Source: an uncultured Clostridia bacterium
Lineage (GTDB): Bacteria > Bacillota > Clostridia > TANB77 > CAG-508
Reading direction: 5' to 3'
NCBI GenBank assembly: GCA_947631495.1
Contig: CANRLO010000001.1
Coordinates: 1-33,059 of the forward strand
DNA: 33,059 nt
This document shows positions 6,653 through 14,254 of the stretch, piece by piece (position 1 is the stretch's first letter; every line of letters starts with the position of its first letter). Made by a program: the position numbers and the translations under genes. Below the pieces are notes generated by a model. That model was not told where the DNA came from. It did no database searches and saw nothing but the letters and a program-made list of their open reading frames with translations.

Positions 6653-7918
6653 CTAAAAATCTTCGCTAACTCTTTGAATATTAGCACCTATTTTTCTGAA
6701 TTTTTCTTCTATATTTTCATAGCCACGGTCAATATGTACAAGATTAGTTAAAGAAGTTTCTCCTTTTGCAACAATACCAGCAATAATTAAAGCAGCGCCG
6801 GCACGTAAATCAGTTGCTTCTACAGGAGCTCCATACAATTCTTTTACACCTTCAAAAATAGCAGATTTGCCTTGGTCAGTAATTTGTGCTCCCATTTTAT
6901 TTAATTCAGCAGTATATTGAAAACGCGACTCCCAAATTCCTTCTTTAATAATACTTGTACCATTAGCTAAAGCTAGGCATACTCCAATTTGTGGCTGTAA
7001 ATCAGTTGGAAAACCAGGGTATGGCTGTGTTTTAATATTTGCTTTATTTGGTCTTTTATTTGTCCAAACGTGAATAGAATCACCTTCAGATTCTACATTT
7101 GCACCCATTTCTAAAATTTTAGCAGTTAAACAATCCAAATGCTCAGGAATACAATTTTTAATAATTAAATCTCCTTTTGTTGCAACTGCTGCAAGCATAA
7201 AAGTACCAGTCTCAATTTGGTCAGGAACAACTGAATAAGTAGCATTACCATGTAACTTTTTCACACCATTGACTTTAATAACATCAGTTCCAGCACCACG
7301 AATATCTGCTCCCATAGTATTTAAAAAGTTTGCAACATCTACAATATGAGGTTCTTTTGCAGCATTTTCAATAATAGTAGTACCTTTTGCAAGAACACTA
7401 GCTAGCATAACATTAATAGTAGCACCAACAGAAACCATGTCCATATAAATAGAAGTACCAACTAAATTTTTTGCTACTGCTGAAATTTTTCCTTGAGCTA
7501 CTTCTACGGTTGCACCTAAAGCTTCAAAACCTTTAATATGTTGGTCAATTGGTCTTGCTCCTAAATTACATCCACCAGGAAGTCCTACAGTAGCCTCTTT
7601 GCATCTTCCAAGTAAAGAACCAATTAAATAATAAGAAGCACGAAATTTACTTGTCATATCTAAAGGTGCAGTAGTAGAAGAAAGCTTTGTAGTATCTACA
7701 ACAATTTCATTATCAGAAGTCCAAGTAATTTTAGCTCCTAATTCTTCTAATATTTTACAAGAAATTTTTACATCGCTAATATTTGGTACGTTTGTAATCG
7801 TACAAACACCTTTTATCAAAAGTGTGGCTGGAATAATTGCAACAGCAGCATTCTTTGCTCCACTAATTGTCACTTCACCTTTTAAACGAGAGCCACCCTT
7901 AATTATCAATTTATCCAA
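6653..7918 (-). CDS. murA: UDP-N-acetylglucosamine 1-carboxyvinyltransferase
   Basis: A 421-residue MurA of normal length. It catalyses transfer of enolpyruvate from PEP to UDP-GlcNAc, the first committed step of peptidoglycan synthesis. Lys22 and Asn23 in SGAKNA and the catalytic cysteine (Cys117) in LPGGCNLGARPIDQH are present, so a normal fosfomycin-sensitive type is expected. The start is TTG at 7918, with AGGAGGT seven bases upstream; no ATG fits. It lies downstream of spoIIR but is separated from it by a perfect terminator hairpin, so it may have its own promoter in the 43 bases between, which I could not identify with confidence. Confidence 0.95.
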   Translation of the reverse strand: MDKLIIKGGSRLKGEVTISGAKNAAVAIIPATLLIKGVCTITNVPNISDVKISCKILEELGAKITWTSDNEIVVDTTKLSSTTAPLDMTSKFRASYYLIGSLLGRCKEATVGLPGGCNLGARPIDQHIKGFEALGATVEVAQGKISAVAKNLVGTSIYMDMVSVGATINVMLASVLAKGTTIIENAAKEPHIVDVANFLNTMGADIRGAGTDVIKVNGVKKLHGNATYSVVPDQIETGTFMLAAVATKGDLIIKNCIPEHLDCLTAKILEMGANVESEGDSIHVWTNKRPNKANIKTQPYPGFPTDLQPQIGVCLALANGTSIIKEGIWESRFQYTAELNKMGAQITDQGKSAIFEGVKELYGAPVEATDLRAGAALIIAGIVAKGETSLTNLVHIDRGYENIEEKFRKIGANIQRVSEDF

Positions 7919-7961
7919 AAGAATTACCTCCTACAAAGTATTCTATAAATTTTTACTACAC

Positions 7962-7995
7962 AAAAAATAGAATATAATTCTATATTCTATTTTTT
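7962..7995 (-). terminator. Terminator between spoIIR and murA
   Basis: A perfect 15-base inverted repeat, AAAAAATAGAATATA and its complement, with a 4-base loop and T-runs on either strand. It ends spoIIR transcription. Confidence 0.85.
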
Positions 7996-8033
7996 AACAT
8001 AATATTTATATCACACATTTTTCTATTTTACAA

Positions 8034-8699
8034 CTATTTTTTTGCAGTTAATAAGTTATGCTTCATGAACCATTCAATTAATCCTATTTTAAATTGAATT
8101 TCAGAATTTTCTTCTTTTGTTACAATTGAATATTCTTCATCATTTAATTCTTCTTTCATCAACTCTTTTGATTCTTCTGGAACAATACCGGAAGATACAT
8201 TTACAAAGCATAATGGAGGAAACATGACGCACCACCAATTTTGCCCTTGGGCTTTACCAATTTTTACACGAATGGCATCATAGTAGCCAGCAGGTAAACT
8301 TACATCTCCATAGTTTTTAGTTGGAAAAGAAAAATTTCCAATTTCAACATCAACATGATAAGAATAACCTTTCTCTAAAATGACGTTTTCAGCAATTTGT
8401 TTAAAATCTTCTAAGTGAGAAGAAGCAATTTGCATAGCTTCTTCTTTATTTTCTACATTTGCACAAAGGGTATTCATATATTCAATTAAGGCATCTCTTA
8501 CTTCATATTTTAAATTTTGGTCTTCTTCAGAATCGCTATTAGCAAGAACATGGAGACGAAAAACGCTTTCTGAAATATCGCTGGAAATACTATTTGCGTA
8601 AGAAAAAGCAGAGATAGCAATATACAAAAATAATAAAAATAGTAAAATTAAGGAATTTTTTACTTTTTTACTGCATATAATAGATAGTAAAGTTTTCAT
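8034..8699 (-). CDS. spoIIR: Stage II sporulation protein R
   Basis: A 221-residue protein with a membrane/signal segment at about residues 14-36, then the SpoIIR core. FRLHVLANSDS begins at residue 47, followed by QNLKYEVRDALI and the conserved GQNWWCVMFPPLCF at 152-165. SpoIIR is made in the forespore, exported, and triggers SpoIIGA to process pro-sigma-E in the mother cell. The ribosome site GGAGG is well placed before the ATG at 8699. Part of that site lies in a long inverted repeat in the leader (8710-8776), so translation may be influenced by RNA folding. The gene is divergent from the MEDS-like gene. Confidence 0.95.
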   Translation of the reverse strand: MKTLLSIICSKKVKNSLILLFLLFLYIAISAFSYANSISSDISESVFRLHVLANSDSEEDQNLKYEVRDALIEYMNTLCANVENKEEAMQIASSHLEDFKQIAENVILEKGYSYHVDVEIGNFSFPTKNYGDVSLPAGYYDAIRVKIGKAQGQNWWCVMFPPLCFVNVSSGIVPEESKELMKEELNDEEYSIVTKEENSEIQFKIGLIEWFMKHNLLTAKK

Positions 8700-8709
8700 A
8701 TTAAAACCT

Positions 8710-8776
8710 CCAAAAATGTATTTCTTTTCTCTTTAATTTAAGTATTTACAAAATAAAAAATTATATACATTTTTGG
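8710..8776 (-). promoter_or_regulatory. Inverted repeat in the spoIIR leader overlapping the ribosome site
   Basis: CCAAAAATGTAT (8710-8721) and its exact complement ATACATTTTTGG (8765-8776) flank 43 bases. In the spoIIR message the proximal arm contains the first GG of the GGAGG ribosome site, so pairing would partly cover it. It could instead be a two-site operator. Confidence 0.45.
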
Positions 8777-8813
8777 AAAAAAGTTTTAGGAAAACAAAGA
8801 ATAAAACTTTGAA

Positions 8814-8823
8814 AATGTCGAAA
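8814..8823 (+). promoter_or_regulatory. Spo0A-box-like site between spoIIR and the MEDS-like gene
   Basis: AATGTCGAAA matches 8 of 10 positions of the 0A box, including the TGTCGAA core. It lies 29 bases upstream of the -35 element of the MEDS-like gene. Confidence 0.4.
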
Positions 8824-8851
8824 TATAGCGAAAACTTTATTTGTAATATTA

Positions 8852-8880
8852 TTGACATATTTCAAAAATAATGGTAAAAT
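8852..8880 (+). promoter_or_regulatory. Promoter of the MEDS-like gene
   Basis: TTGACA (8852-8857), 17-base spacer, TAAAAT (8875-8880). A possible in-frame ATG at 8871 lies within this promoter and so cannot be the translation start. Confidence 0.75.
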
Positions 8881-8912
8881 TTACCAGTAAAACAAAAGAG
8901 GAGGCTAAAACC

Positions 8913-9446
8913 ATGGAGGTTGAAAAAAATCATTTAACAAAATTATGTAGTTTTTATGTGAGCGAGTGGCATTTGGTAACAATGTTACTTCCTTATCTAA
9001 ATGAAAAAGTGAATGAAGAAGCAAAAATAGCCATAGTTTTTGAAAAAGATATTACAGAAAATGTAGTTACATTATTAGAAAAATTAAATTTAAAAAATAA
9101 GGAAAAAATTCTAAACTTAAATTGGAGCAAAAGAGATGAAATAAAAAATAAAATAAATGAATTAAAAGAAGAACAAGAACTTGTTATTTTTATAAATGGA
9201 AGTAAAGAATTCATTGAAAAACAAAATATGAAATTAACAAGATATTTTGAAACACATCTTATAAAACATAAAGTAAAAGTTATTAATTGTTATGAAGTTA
9301 TAGCATTTGAAGGTAACATTCAACAAGTTTTAGAAGAACATGATAAAGTATTAAATACATCTGGTGAAAGAGAAATAACAGAAGTATTTCCAGATTTTCA
9401 AAAAACAACTTATAACCAAGAAAAAGCAGTGGTTGGGTTAGAATAA
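8913..9446 (+). CDS. MEDS-domain-like protein, function unknown
   Basis: A 177-residue soluble protein. The N-terminal segment HLTKLCSFYVSEWHLVTMLL and the following alternation of helices and hydrophobic strands resemble MEDS domains (the sensory domain of DcmR-type regulators), in which an HxC.FY motif begins the fold. No DNA-binding domain is attached. The start at 8913 is fixed by GAGGAGG eight bases upstream and by the promoter at 8852-8880, which excludes the earlier ATG. The gene stands alone, divergent from spoIIR, and ends in a strong terminator. A Spo0A-like site lies upstream. A role in signalling at sporulation onset is a guess from position only; the domain assignment is moderate to low. 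Confidence 0.6.
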   Translation: MEVEKNHLTKLCSFYVSEWHLVTMLLPYLNEKVNEEAKIAIVFEKDITENVVTLLEKLNLKNKEKILNLNWSKRDEIKNKINELKEEQELVIFINGSKEFIEKQNMKLTRYFETHLIKHKVKVINCYEVIAFEGNIQQVLEEHDKVLNTSGEREITEVFPDFQKTTYNQEKAVVGLE

Positions 9447-9470
9447 AAAAATAATATATTAAACTAAAAG

Positions 9471-9490
9471 TCCGCTATAGCGGATTTTTT
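9471..9490 (+). terminator. Terminator after the MEDS-like gene
   Basis: A perfect TCCGC-TATA-GCGGA hairpin followed by TTTTTT. Confidence 0.9.
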
Positions 9491-9546
9491 AAATTTTAGT
9501 ATGTAATACAAAATTATTAAAATTTATTAAATAAAATAGATAGAAA

Positions 9547-9575
9547 TTGACGAAAAGGAAATAATAAGATATGAT
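9547..9575 (+). promoter_or_regulatory. Promoter of the UDP-sugar pyrophosphorylase-pgcA operon
   Basis: TTGACG (9547-9552), 17-base spacer, TATGAT (9570-9575). It lies about 60 bases before the first gene. Confidence 0.7.
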
Positions 9576-9637
9576 GAAAGAACAAAATAGAGAAAATAAA
9601 CTTAAAAATAACTACTAAAGGAGGAATTATTTTAAAT

Positions 9638-10871
9638 ATGGAAGAAAAATTGAAAGAATTACAAGAAAAACTAAAACAAGAAAAACAAGAACAATTATTA
9701 CAATATCCAATTAATTATACAGAAGAATTAATAAATCATCTATTAAAAATAAATTATAAACAATTAAATGAATTGTATCAAGAAGCAATTAAACAAGAAA
9801 AAAAAGAAGAAATAGCAATAGAGCCAATTTCAGCAATAGAAAAAGAAAAGTTAACAGAAGAAGAAAAAAATAAATATGAGAAAATAGGAGAAAATATAAT
9901 AAAACAAGGAAAATATGCTGTTGTTACTATGGCAGGAGGGCAACGGAACAAGATTAGGGCATAGTGGACCAAAAGGAACTTTTGATTTTGGATTAAAAAA
10001 CCATAAAACAATTTTTGAAGTGCTTTGTGATTCACTAAAAGAAGCCTGTAAAAAATATGAAGTATCAATACCATGGTATATAATGACAAGTAAGCAGAAC
10101 AATCAAGACACTATCGAATTTTTTGAAAAGAATAATTATTTTGGTTATAAAAAAGAAGATATTACCTTTTTCAAGCAAGGAGAATTACCAGTTTTAGACG
10201 AACAAGGAAAATTACTTTTTAATAAAGAAGGAAAAATAAATGAAGCAGCCGATGGACATGGAGGAATTTTTACTGCTATGCAAAAAAATGGAGTCATTGA
10301 AGATATGAAAAAAAGAGGAATCAAATGGGCATTTTTTGGACCAGTAGATAATGTGTTAGTAAAAATGGTAGATTCTATTTTCATAGGACTATGTGAAGAT
10401 AAAAAAGTACTAGTAGGAGGAAAAAGTTTAGTAAAAGCCTATCCAGAAGAAAAAGTAGGAGTATTCTGTAAAAAGCAAGGAAAACCAAGTGTAGTTGAAT
10501 ATACTGAAATTTCAGAAGAAATGGCAAAAATGAGAGATGAAAAAGGAGATTTAGTATATAGTGAATCTCATATCAATTGTAATCTATTTAATATAGAAGC
10601 CATAGAAAAAATTAGTAAAGAAAAGCTTCCATACCATCCAGCTCATAAAAAAATAGAATATTTAAATCAAGAAGGAAAATTAATAAAACCAGAAAAACCA
10701 AATGCTTATAAATTTGAAGCATTTATCTTTGATAGTTTTGAAAAAATGGAAGATATGATAATTTTTAGAGTAAAAAGAGAAGAAGAATTTGCACCAATAA
10801 AAAATGCAGAAGGGCAAGATAGTCCAGAAACAGCAAGAAAATTATATGAAGATTTTTATGGTGAAAAATAA
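9638..10871 (+). CDS. UDPGP-family UDP-sugar pyrophosphorylase, interrupted by a +1 shift at CGGA
   Basis: Joined across 9944, the two frames give a 410-residue member of the UDPGP family (eukaryotic-type UDP-N-acetylhexosamine pyrophosphorylase-like). The nucleotide-binding loop should read AGGQGTRLG...PKG. The DNA gives AGGQ, then a zero-frame CGG (codon 103) and a stop at 9964. Skipping the C restores GTRLGHSGPKGTF and the rest. Later motifs are ADGHGGIF and GPVDNVLVKMVDSIFIG, matching the family. It makes UDP-sugars from UTP and sugar 1-phosphate. pgcA follows, which interconverts hexose 6- and 1-phosphates, so the pair forms a UDP-sugar supply operon. UDP-GlcNAc versus UDP-Glc specificity cannot be settled; the GGQGTRLG loop favours GlcNAc-type. 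The break falls inside the catalytic loop, so an unrecoded protein would be inactive. The ribosome site AAAGGAGG is strong, though 14 bases upstream. Confidence 0.82.
9941..9947 (+). other. Proposed +1 recoding site in the UDPGP-family gene (CAA CGG A)
   Basis: Zero-frame codons are CAA (102) and CGG (103). Dropping C9944 gives CAA GGA, the Gln-Gly of the GGQGTRLG loop. GGAGGG lies three bases upstream of the CGG, an SD-like feature not shared by the other two sites. Confidence 0.6.
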
Positions 10872-10915
10872 AAAATTATAAGTAAAAAATATAAGAAAAT
10901 AAAGGAGGAACTCCA

Positions 10916-12616
10916 ATGTCTTACAAAGAAGAATATAAAAAATGGGCAACAGATTTATTTTTTGATGAGCAAACAAGAGAAGAATTAGAAAAAATTAAAG
11001 AAAATGAAAAAGAAATAGAGGACCGTTTCTATAAAGAACTAGAATTTGGAACAGCAGGTTTAAGAGGAATAATGGGAGCAGGAACTAACCGCATGAACAA
11101 ATACACAGTAGGAAAAGCAACACAGGGGTTAGCCAATTTCATAAAAAAAGAAAAAGGCGAGCAAAGAGGAGTTGTAATAAGCTATGATTCTCGTAATAAT
11201 TCAAAATATTTTAGTGAAAGAGCAGCTTTAGTATTAAATGCTAATGGCATAAAAACATATCTATTTGAGAATATAGCGCCTGTTCCAGAATTATCATATA
11301 GTGTTAGAAAATTAAAATGTATAGCAGGAATAATGATTACAGCAAGCCACAATCCACCAAAATATAACGGATATAAAGTATATGCCGAAGACGGAGCACA
11401 AATAACAGCTCCAATAGACAAACAAATAATGGACGAAGTAAAGAAAGTTCAAAATTATGAAGAAATAAAAAATATTTCAAAAGAAGAAGCTATGCAAAAA
11501 GGTTTATATAATACGATAGGAAAAGAAATAGAAGATAGCTATATCGAGGAAATCAAAAAGCAATTACAAAATAAAGAAGTAATACAAAAACAAGCAAACT
11601 TAAGTATCGTATATACACCACTTCATGGAGCAGGAAATGTACCAGTACAAAGAGTTTTAAAAGAAATAGGTTTTACTAATGTTCATATTGTAAAAGAACA
11701 AGAACAGCCAGATGGAAACTTTCCAACAGTAGAATATCCAAATCCAGAAGACAAAAAAGCCTTCACCTTAGCATTAGAACTAGCAAAAAAAGTAAATGCA
11801 GAAATAGTACTTGCTACAGACCCAGATAGCGATAGATTAGGTGTATATGTAAAACACGAAAATGAATACATTGGACTTACAGGAAATATGTCAGCACTTC
11901 TTATTCTAGAATATATATTATCACAAAGAAAAGAAAAAAATACACTTCCTGAAAATTCTGCTATTATAAAAAGTATAGTTTCTTCTACTATGGCAGAACC
12001 AATAGCAAAACATTACGGAGCACAGCTTTTTGAAGTGTTAACAGGCTTCAAATATATTGGAGAAAAAATAAAAAAATTTGAAGAAAATAAAAAATATAAC
12101 TTTATATTTGGATATGAAGAAAGCTATGGATGCTTAGCAGGAGACTATGCAAGAGATAAAGACGGAGTAGCAGCAGTAGCGCTTCTATGTGAAGCGGCAG
12201 CATATTATAAAGAAAAAGGAATTTCTTTATGGGAGCAAATGCTCAACTTATATGAAAAATATGGGTACTATAAAGAAGGAGTAAAACAAATTACCTTAGA
12301 AGGAATAGACGGAGCAGAAAAAATAAAAACTACAATGGAAAACTTAAGAAAAAATCCACCAAAAGAAATAGGTGGATATGCCGTTAAAAAAATAAGAGAC
12401 TATCAAACACAAACCATAATAAATGTAGAAACAAACGAAAGCGAAAAAATAACATTGCCAGTTTCAAATGTACTTTATTATGAATTAGAAGAAGACGGCT
12501 GGGTAGCAGTTCGACCATCTGGAACAGAACCCAAAATAAAATATTATATAGGAGTAAAAGGTAACTCTATGCAAGAAGCAGAAAAAAAATTAGAAAAATT
12601 AGAAAAAGCAATATAG
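10916..12616 (+). CDS. pgcA: Phosphoglucomutase/phosphomannomutase (phospho-sugar mutase)
   Basis: A 566-residue alpha-D-phosphohexomutase of the PgcA type. Domains appear in order: substrate entry motif FGTAGLRG (44-51), catalytic phosphoserine loop TASHNPP (142-148, Ser144), Mg-binding DPDSDR (302-307), sugar-binding GYEES (399-403), and phosphate-binding RPSGTEPK (533-540). It interconverts glucose 6-phosphate and glucose 1-phosphate (or the mannose forms) for glycolipid and wall polymer synthesis. It lies 44 bases after the UDPGP gene with its own AAAGGAGG site, probably in the same transcript. It supplies sugar 1-phosphate for that enzyme. All catalytic residues are present. Confidence 0.94.
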   Translation: MSYKEEYKKWATDLFFDEQTREELEKIKENEKEIEDRFYKELEFGTAGLRGIMGAGTNRMNKYTVGKATQGLANFIKKEKGEQRGVVISYDSRNNSKYFSERAALVLNANGIKTYLFENIAPVPELSYSVRKLKCIAGIMITASHNPPKYNGYKVYAEDGAQITAPIDKQIMDEVKKVQNYEEIKNISKEEAMQKGLYNTIGKEIEDSYIEEIKKQLQNKEVIQKQANLSIVYTPLHGAGNVPVQRVLKEIGFTNVHIVKEQEQPDGNFPTVEYPNPEDKKAFTLALELAKKVNAEIVLATDPDSDRLGVYVKHENEYIGLTGNMSALLILEYILSQRKEKNTLPENSAIIKSIVSSTMAEPIAKHYGAQLFEVLTGFKYIGEKIKKFEENKKYNFIFGYEESYGCLAGDYARDKDGVAAVALLCEAAAYYKEKGISLWEQMLNLYEKYGYYKEGVKQITLEGIDGAEKIKTTMENLRKNPPKEIGGYAVKKIRDYQTQTIINVETNESEKITLPVSNVLYYELEEDGWVAVRPSGTEPKIKYYIGVKGNSMQEAEKKLEKLEKAI

Positions 12617-12668
12617 AAAAGCGGTAATACCTATTTTTTATTTTATGTTAATTTTATTTGCAAACTTA

Positions 12669-12697
12669 TTGACGAACATAGATATTTATGTTATAAT
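12669..12697 (+). promoter_or_regulatory. Promoter of the foreign-looking small gene
   Basis: TTGACG (12669-12674), 17-base spacer, TATAAT (12692-12697) with an extended TGT. It is one of the best promoters in the window and gives a leader of about 120 bases. Confidence 0.75.
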
Positions 12698-12736
12698 ATC
12701 ACTATTGAAAGCATTGATATATGCTATTTGCAATAA

Positions 12737-12770
12737 CCTAATAACTGAATAGTTATAGGAATTTCCTATA
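12737..12770 (+). promoter_or_regulatory. Leader with two mutually exclusive hairpins
   Basis: Hairpin 1 pairs CCT-ATAACT with AGTTAT-AGG (12737-12759, one bulge). Hairpin 2 pairs TATAGG with CCTATA (12754-12770) and is followed directly by CTTTTT, like a weak terminator. They share bases 12754-12759, so only one can form. This is the layout of an attenuator. No known riboswitch consensus is recognised. Confidence 0.4.
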
Positions 12771-12822
12771 CTTTTTGGTTAATGCTCAACAAATCTAACA
12801 ACAAAAAAAGGAGGAAACAATT

Positions 12823-13110
12823 ATGTTAGCAAAAGAAATTAAAATCAAGACTATCAAGAGACAAAGGGAATTCATTACAGAACAGTTGGCTTCGACTGTC
12901 AATCGGGAGGACGGTGATTGTGCCTACACATATGTAGGATACATCTATCCTGAGGTCATCCAGCACTTCAAAAGTGAAGGCTTTACTGTTAAACCTGTCG
13001 AGTCCGATTTGATGTTGGCTATGACAAAAGGAGTTCCTATCTACCTATTTACTGTCGGCATTGGGTTGTCTGAAGAAGAACTGAAACAGGCTGAGGAGTA
13101 TTATTATTAA
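12823..13110 (+). CDS. Small protein of unknown function, codon use unlike its neighbours
   Basis: A 95-residue soluble protein. The ribosome site AAAGGAGG is excellent. I do not recognise the family; YTYVGYIYPEVIQHFKSEGF and a glutamate-rich C-terminus are its clearest features. Codon use differs from the window: many C- or G-ending codons (GTC, ATC, CTG, GAG, TCG) and an in-frame CGG at 12901-12903, a codon otherwise seen here only at frameshift sites. This points to recent transfer. After the TAA (13108-13110) the same frame stays open for 19 more codons of similar composition to a TAA at 13168-13170, so the original gene may have been 115 codons with a nonsense mutation, or the stop may be read through. 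Confidence 0.6.
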   Translation: MLAKEIKIKTIKRQREFITEQLASTVNREDGDCAYTYVGYIYPEVIQHFKSEGFTVKPVESDLMLAMTKGVPIYLFTVGIGLSEEELKQAEEYYY

Positions 13111-13210
13111 GACAATGAAGATGGAGAAAATGCTGCGGCTGAGTTTATGAAGTTAATTTTGGGCGAATAAGGTAGCTTTTTTTAAGTCAACAACAACCAC
13201 TACTAAAGTG

Positions 13211-13248
13211 AAAAAGAGAACTCACATGAAAATGAGAGTTCTCTTTTT
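13211..13248 (+). terminator. Terminator after the foreign-looking gene
   Basis: A perfect 13-base stem AAAAAGAGAACTC / GAGTTCTCTTTTT with a 12-base loop. A-run and T-run make it usable from both sides, so it can also end the facing ttcA-like gene. Confidence 0.85.
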
Positions 13249-13253
13249 GATTA

Positions 13254-13274
13254 TGAACAGGAGGGACGCCCCTT
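13254..13274. repeat. REP-like repeat, copy 1 (half element)
   Basis: Contains AACAGGAGGGACGCCCCTT, identical to bases at 26025-26043. It lies seven bases from the stop codon of the ttcA-like gene. Confidence 0.6.
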
Positions 13275-13281
13275 CTTTTTT

Positions 13282-13992
13282 CTATTCGTGCCAGCCATTT
13301 ATTTTATTCCTTTTAATAACACCTAATAAATTAGCACGACACATTGGAATATCTGTACTTAATTTCTTTAATAAATCTTTCATATATTCTCTTTTTGAAA
13401 CGCCGTCCATTGGGCAAGTTTTTTTCATAACTTGTATATTTTCCCTCTTTACAAATCTTCTAATTTCAACTTCAGGAGTGTAAATTAAAGGTCTTATAAC
13501 TGTCATTTTAGAGCGGTCCATATAAGAAGTAGGAGAAAAAGTAGAAAAATTACCAGTTAAAAATAAATTCATAAGCAAAGTTTCTAAAGCATCATCTTCA
13601 TTATGGCCAAGGGCAATTTTATTACAACCTTCACGAATAGCAACCGAATTTAAAATGCCTCTTCGAATATTGGCACACAAAGAACAAGGCCTTTTTTCCT
13701 CTCTAATATCGAATACAATTTGCTTAATATTGCTATGTTCAATAATTAGAGGAACGCCTATTTCATCACAAGTCTTTTGTAAAAAATCACAATCAAAAAA
13801 TTCGAAACCCGGATTAACACTAATTGCAATCAAATCGAAATCTTTATCAAAATAAGTTTGAAGTTGCTTTAGCCCTTTAAGCAAGGTAATAGAATCTTTT
13901 CCACCAGATAAACATACTGCTATTTTATCTCCATCTTGCAACATATCATAGGCTCTAATTGCCCTTCTCATATATCCTAATATTTTTTGCAT
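13282..13992 (-). CDS. TtcA-like tRNA 2-thiolation ATP-pyrophosphatase family protein
   Basis: A 236-residue PP-loop protein. The ATP-binding SGGKDS is at residues 29-34. A CSLC pair (Cys103, Cys106) followed by an arginine-rich NIRRG segment, plus a later cysteine (about 193, in KKTCPMDG), matches the cysteine set of TtcA/TtuA-type enzymes that hold an Fe-S cluster and thiolate tRNA. TtcA makes 2-thiocytidine at position 32; whether this clostridial member has that target is inferred. I prefer the ATG at 13992 (MQKILGYMRR), because the ATG at 14004 sits one base after the AAAGG site; homologs usually begin at the equivalent of MQK. It has its own divergent promoter at 14077-14105. Confidence 0.82.
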   Translation of the reverse strand: MQKILGYMRRAIRAYDMLQDGDKIAVCLSGGKDSITLLKGLKQLQTYFDKDFDLIAISVNPGFEFFDCDFLQKTCDEIGVPLIIEHSNIKQIVFDIREEKRPCSLCANIRRGILNSVAIREGCNKIALGHNEDDALETLLMNLFLTGNFSTFSPTSYMDRSKMTVIRPLIYTPEVEIRRFVKRENIQVMKKTCPMDGVSKREYMKDLLKKLSTDIPMCRANLLGVIKRNKINGWHE

Positions 13993-14076
13993 TTTAAATT
14001 TCATTCCTTTCTATTTTTTAACAAGGCACACATAAGTATAAAAATGATAATTCCCAAATTTTATTTAAACAAAAAG

Positions 14077-14105
14077 ATTATAACATAAAATTACTCAAAA
14101 ACCAA
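14077..14105 (-). promoter_or_regulatory. Promoter of the ttcA-like gene
   Basis: On the minus strand TTGGTT (14105-14100), 17-base spacer, TATAAT (14082-14077) with an extended TG. Confidence 0.6.
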
Positions 14106-14115
14106 TATGTCAATA

Positions 14116-14144
14116 TTGCTTTTTCCAATCTTTTATAGTAAAAT
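14116..14144 (+). promoter_or_regulatory. Promoter of tRNA-Arg
   Basis: TTGCTT (14116-14121), 17-base spacer, TAAAAT (14139-14144), 14 bases before the mature tRNA. Confidence 0.6.
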
Positions 14145-14157
14145 AAAAAAGTAACAT

Positions 14158-14234
14158 GTTCCAGTAGCTCAGTAGGATAGAGCGACAGTTTCCTAAACTG
14201 CAGGTCGGAGGTTCAAATCCTCTCTGGAACACCA
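14158..14234 (+). tRNA. tRNA-Arg (anticodon CCU)
   Basis: Acceptor stem GTTCCAG / CTGGAAC, D-arm GCTC...GAGC, anticodon loop TTCCTAA giving CCU, T-arm GGAGG-TTCAAAT-CCTCT, and an encoded CCA end. It reads AGG arginine codons. The outermost anticodon-stem pair appears to be an A-C mismatch. It does not read CGG, which matters for the recoding question in this window. Confidence 0.93.
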
Positions 14235-14254
14235 TTTTTATATAGGAGAAAGAA

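Noticed and set aside
9932..9950. prfB-style +1 frameshift (SD plus slippery codon) as the mechanism in the UDPGP gene
   Set aside because: An SD-like GGAGGG is near, but there is no stop codon at the shift site, CAA is not a known slippery codon, and the rsmI and 18557 sites lack the SD.
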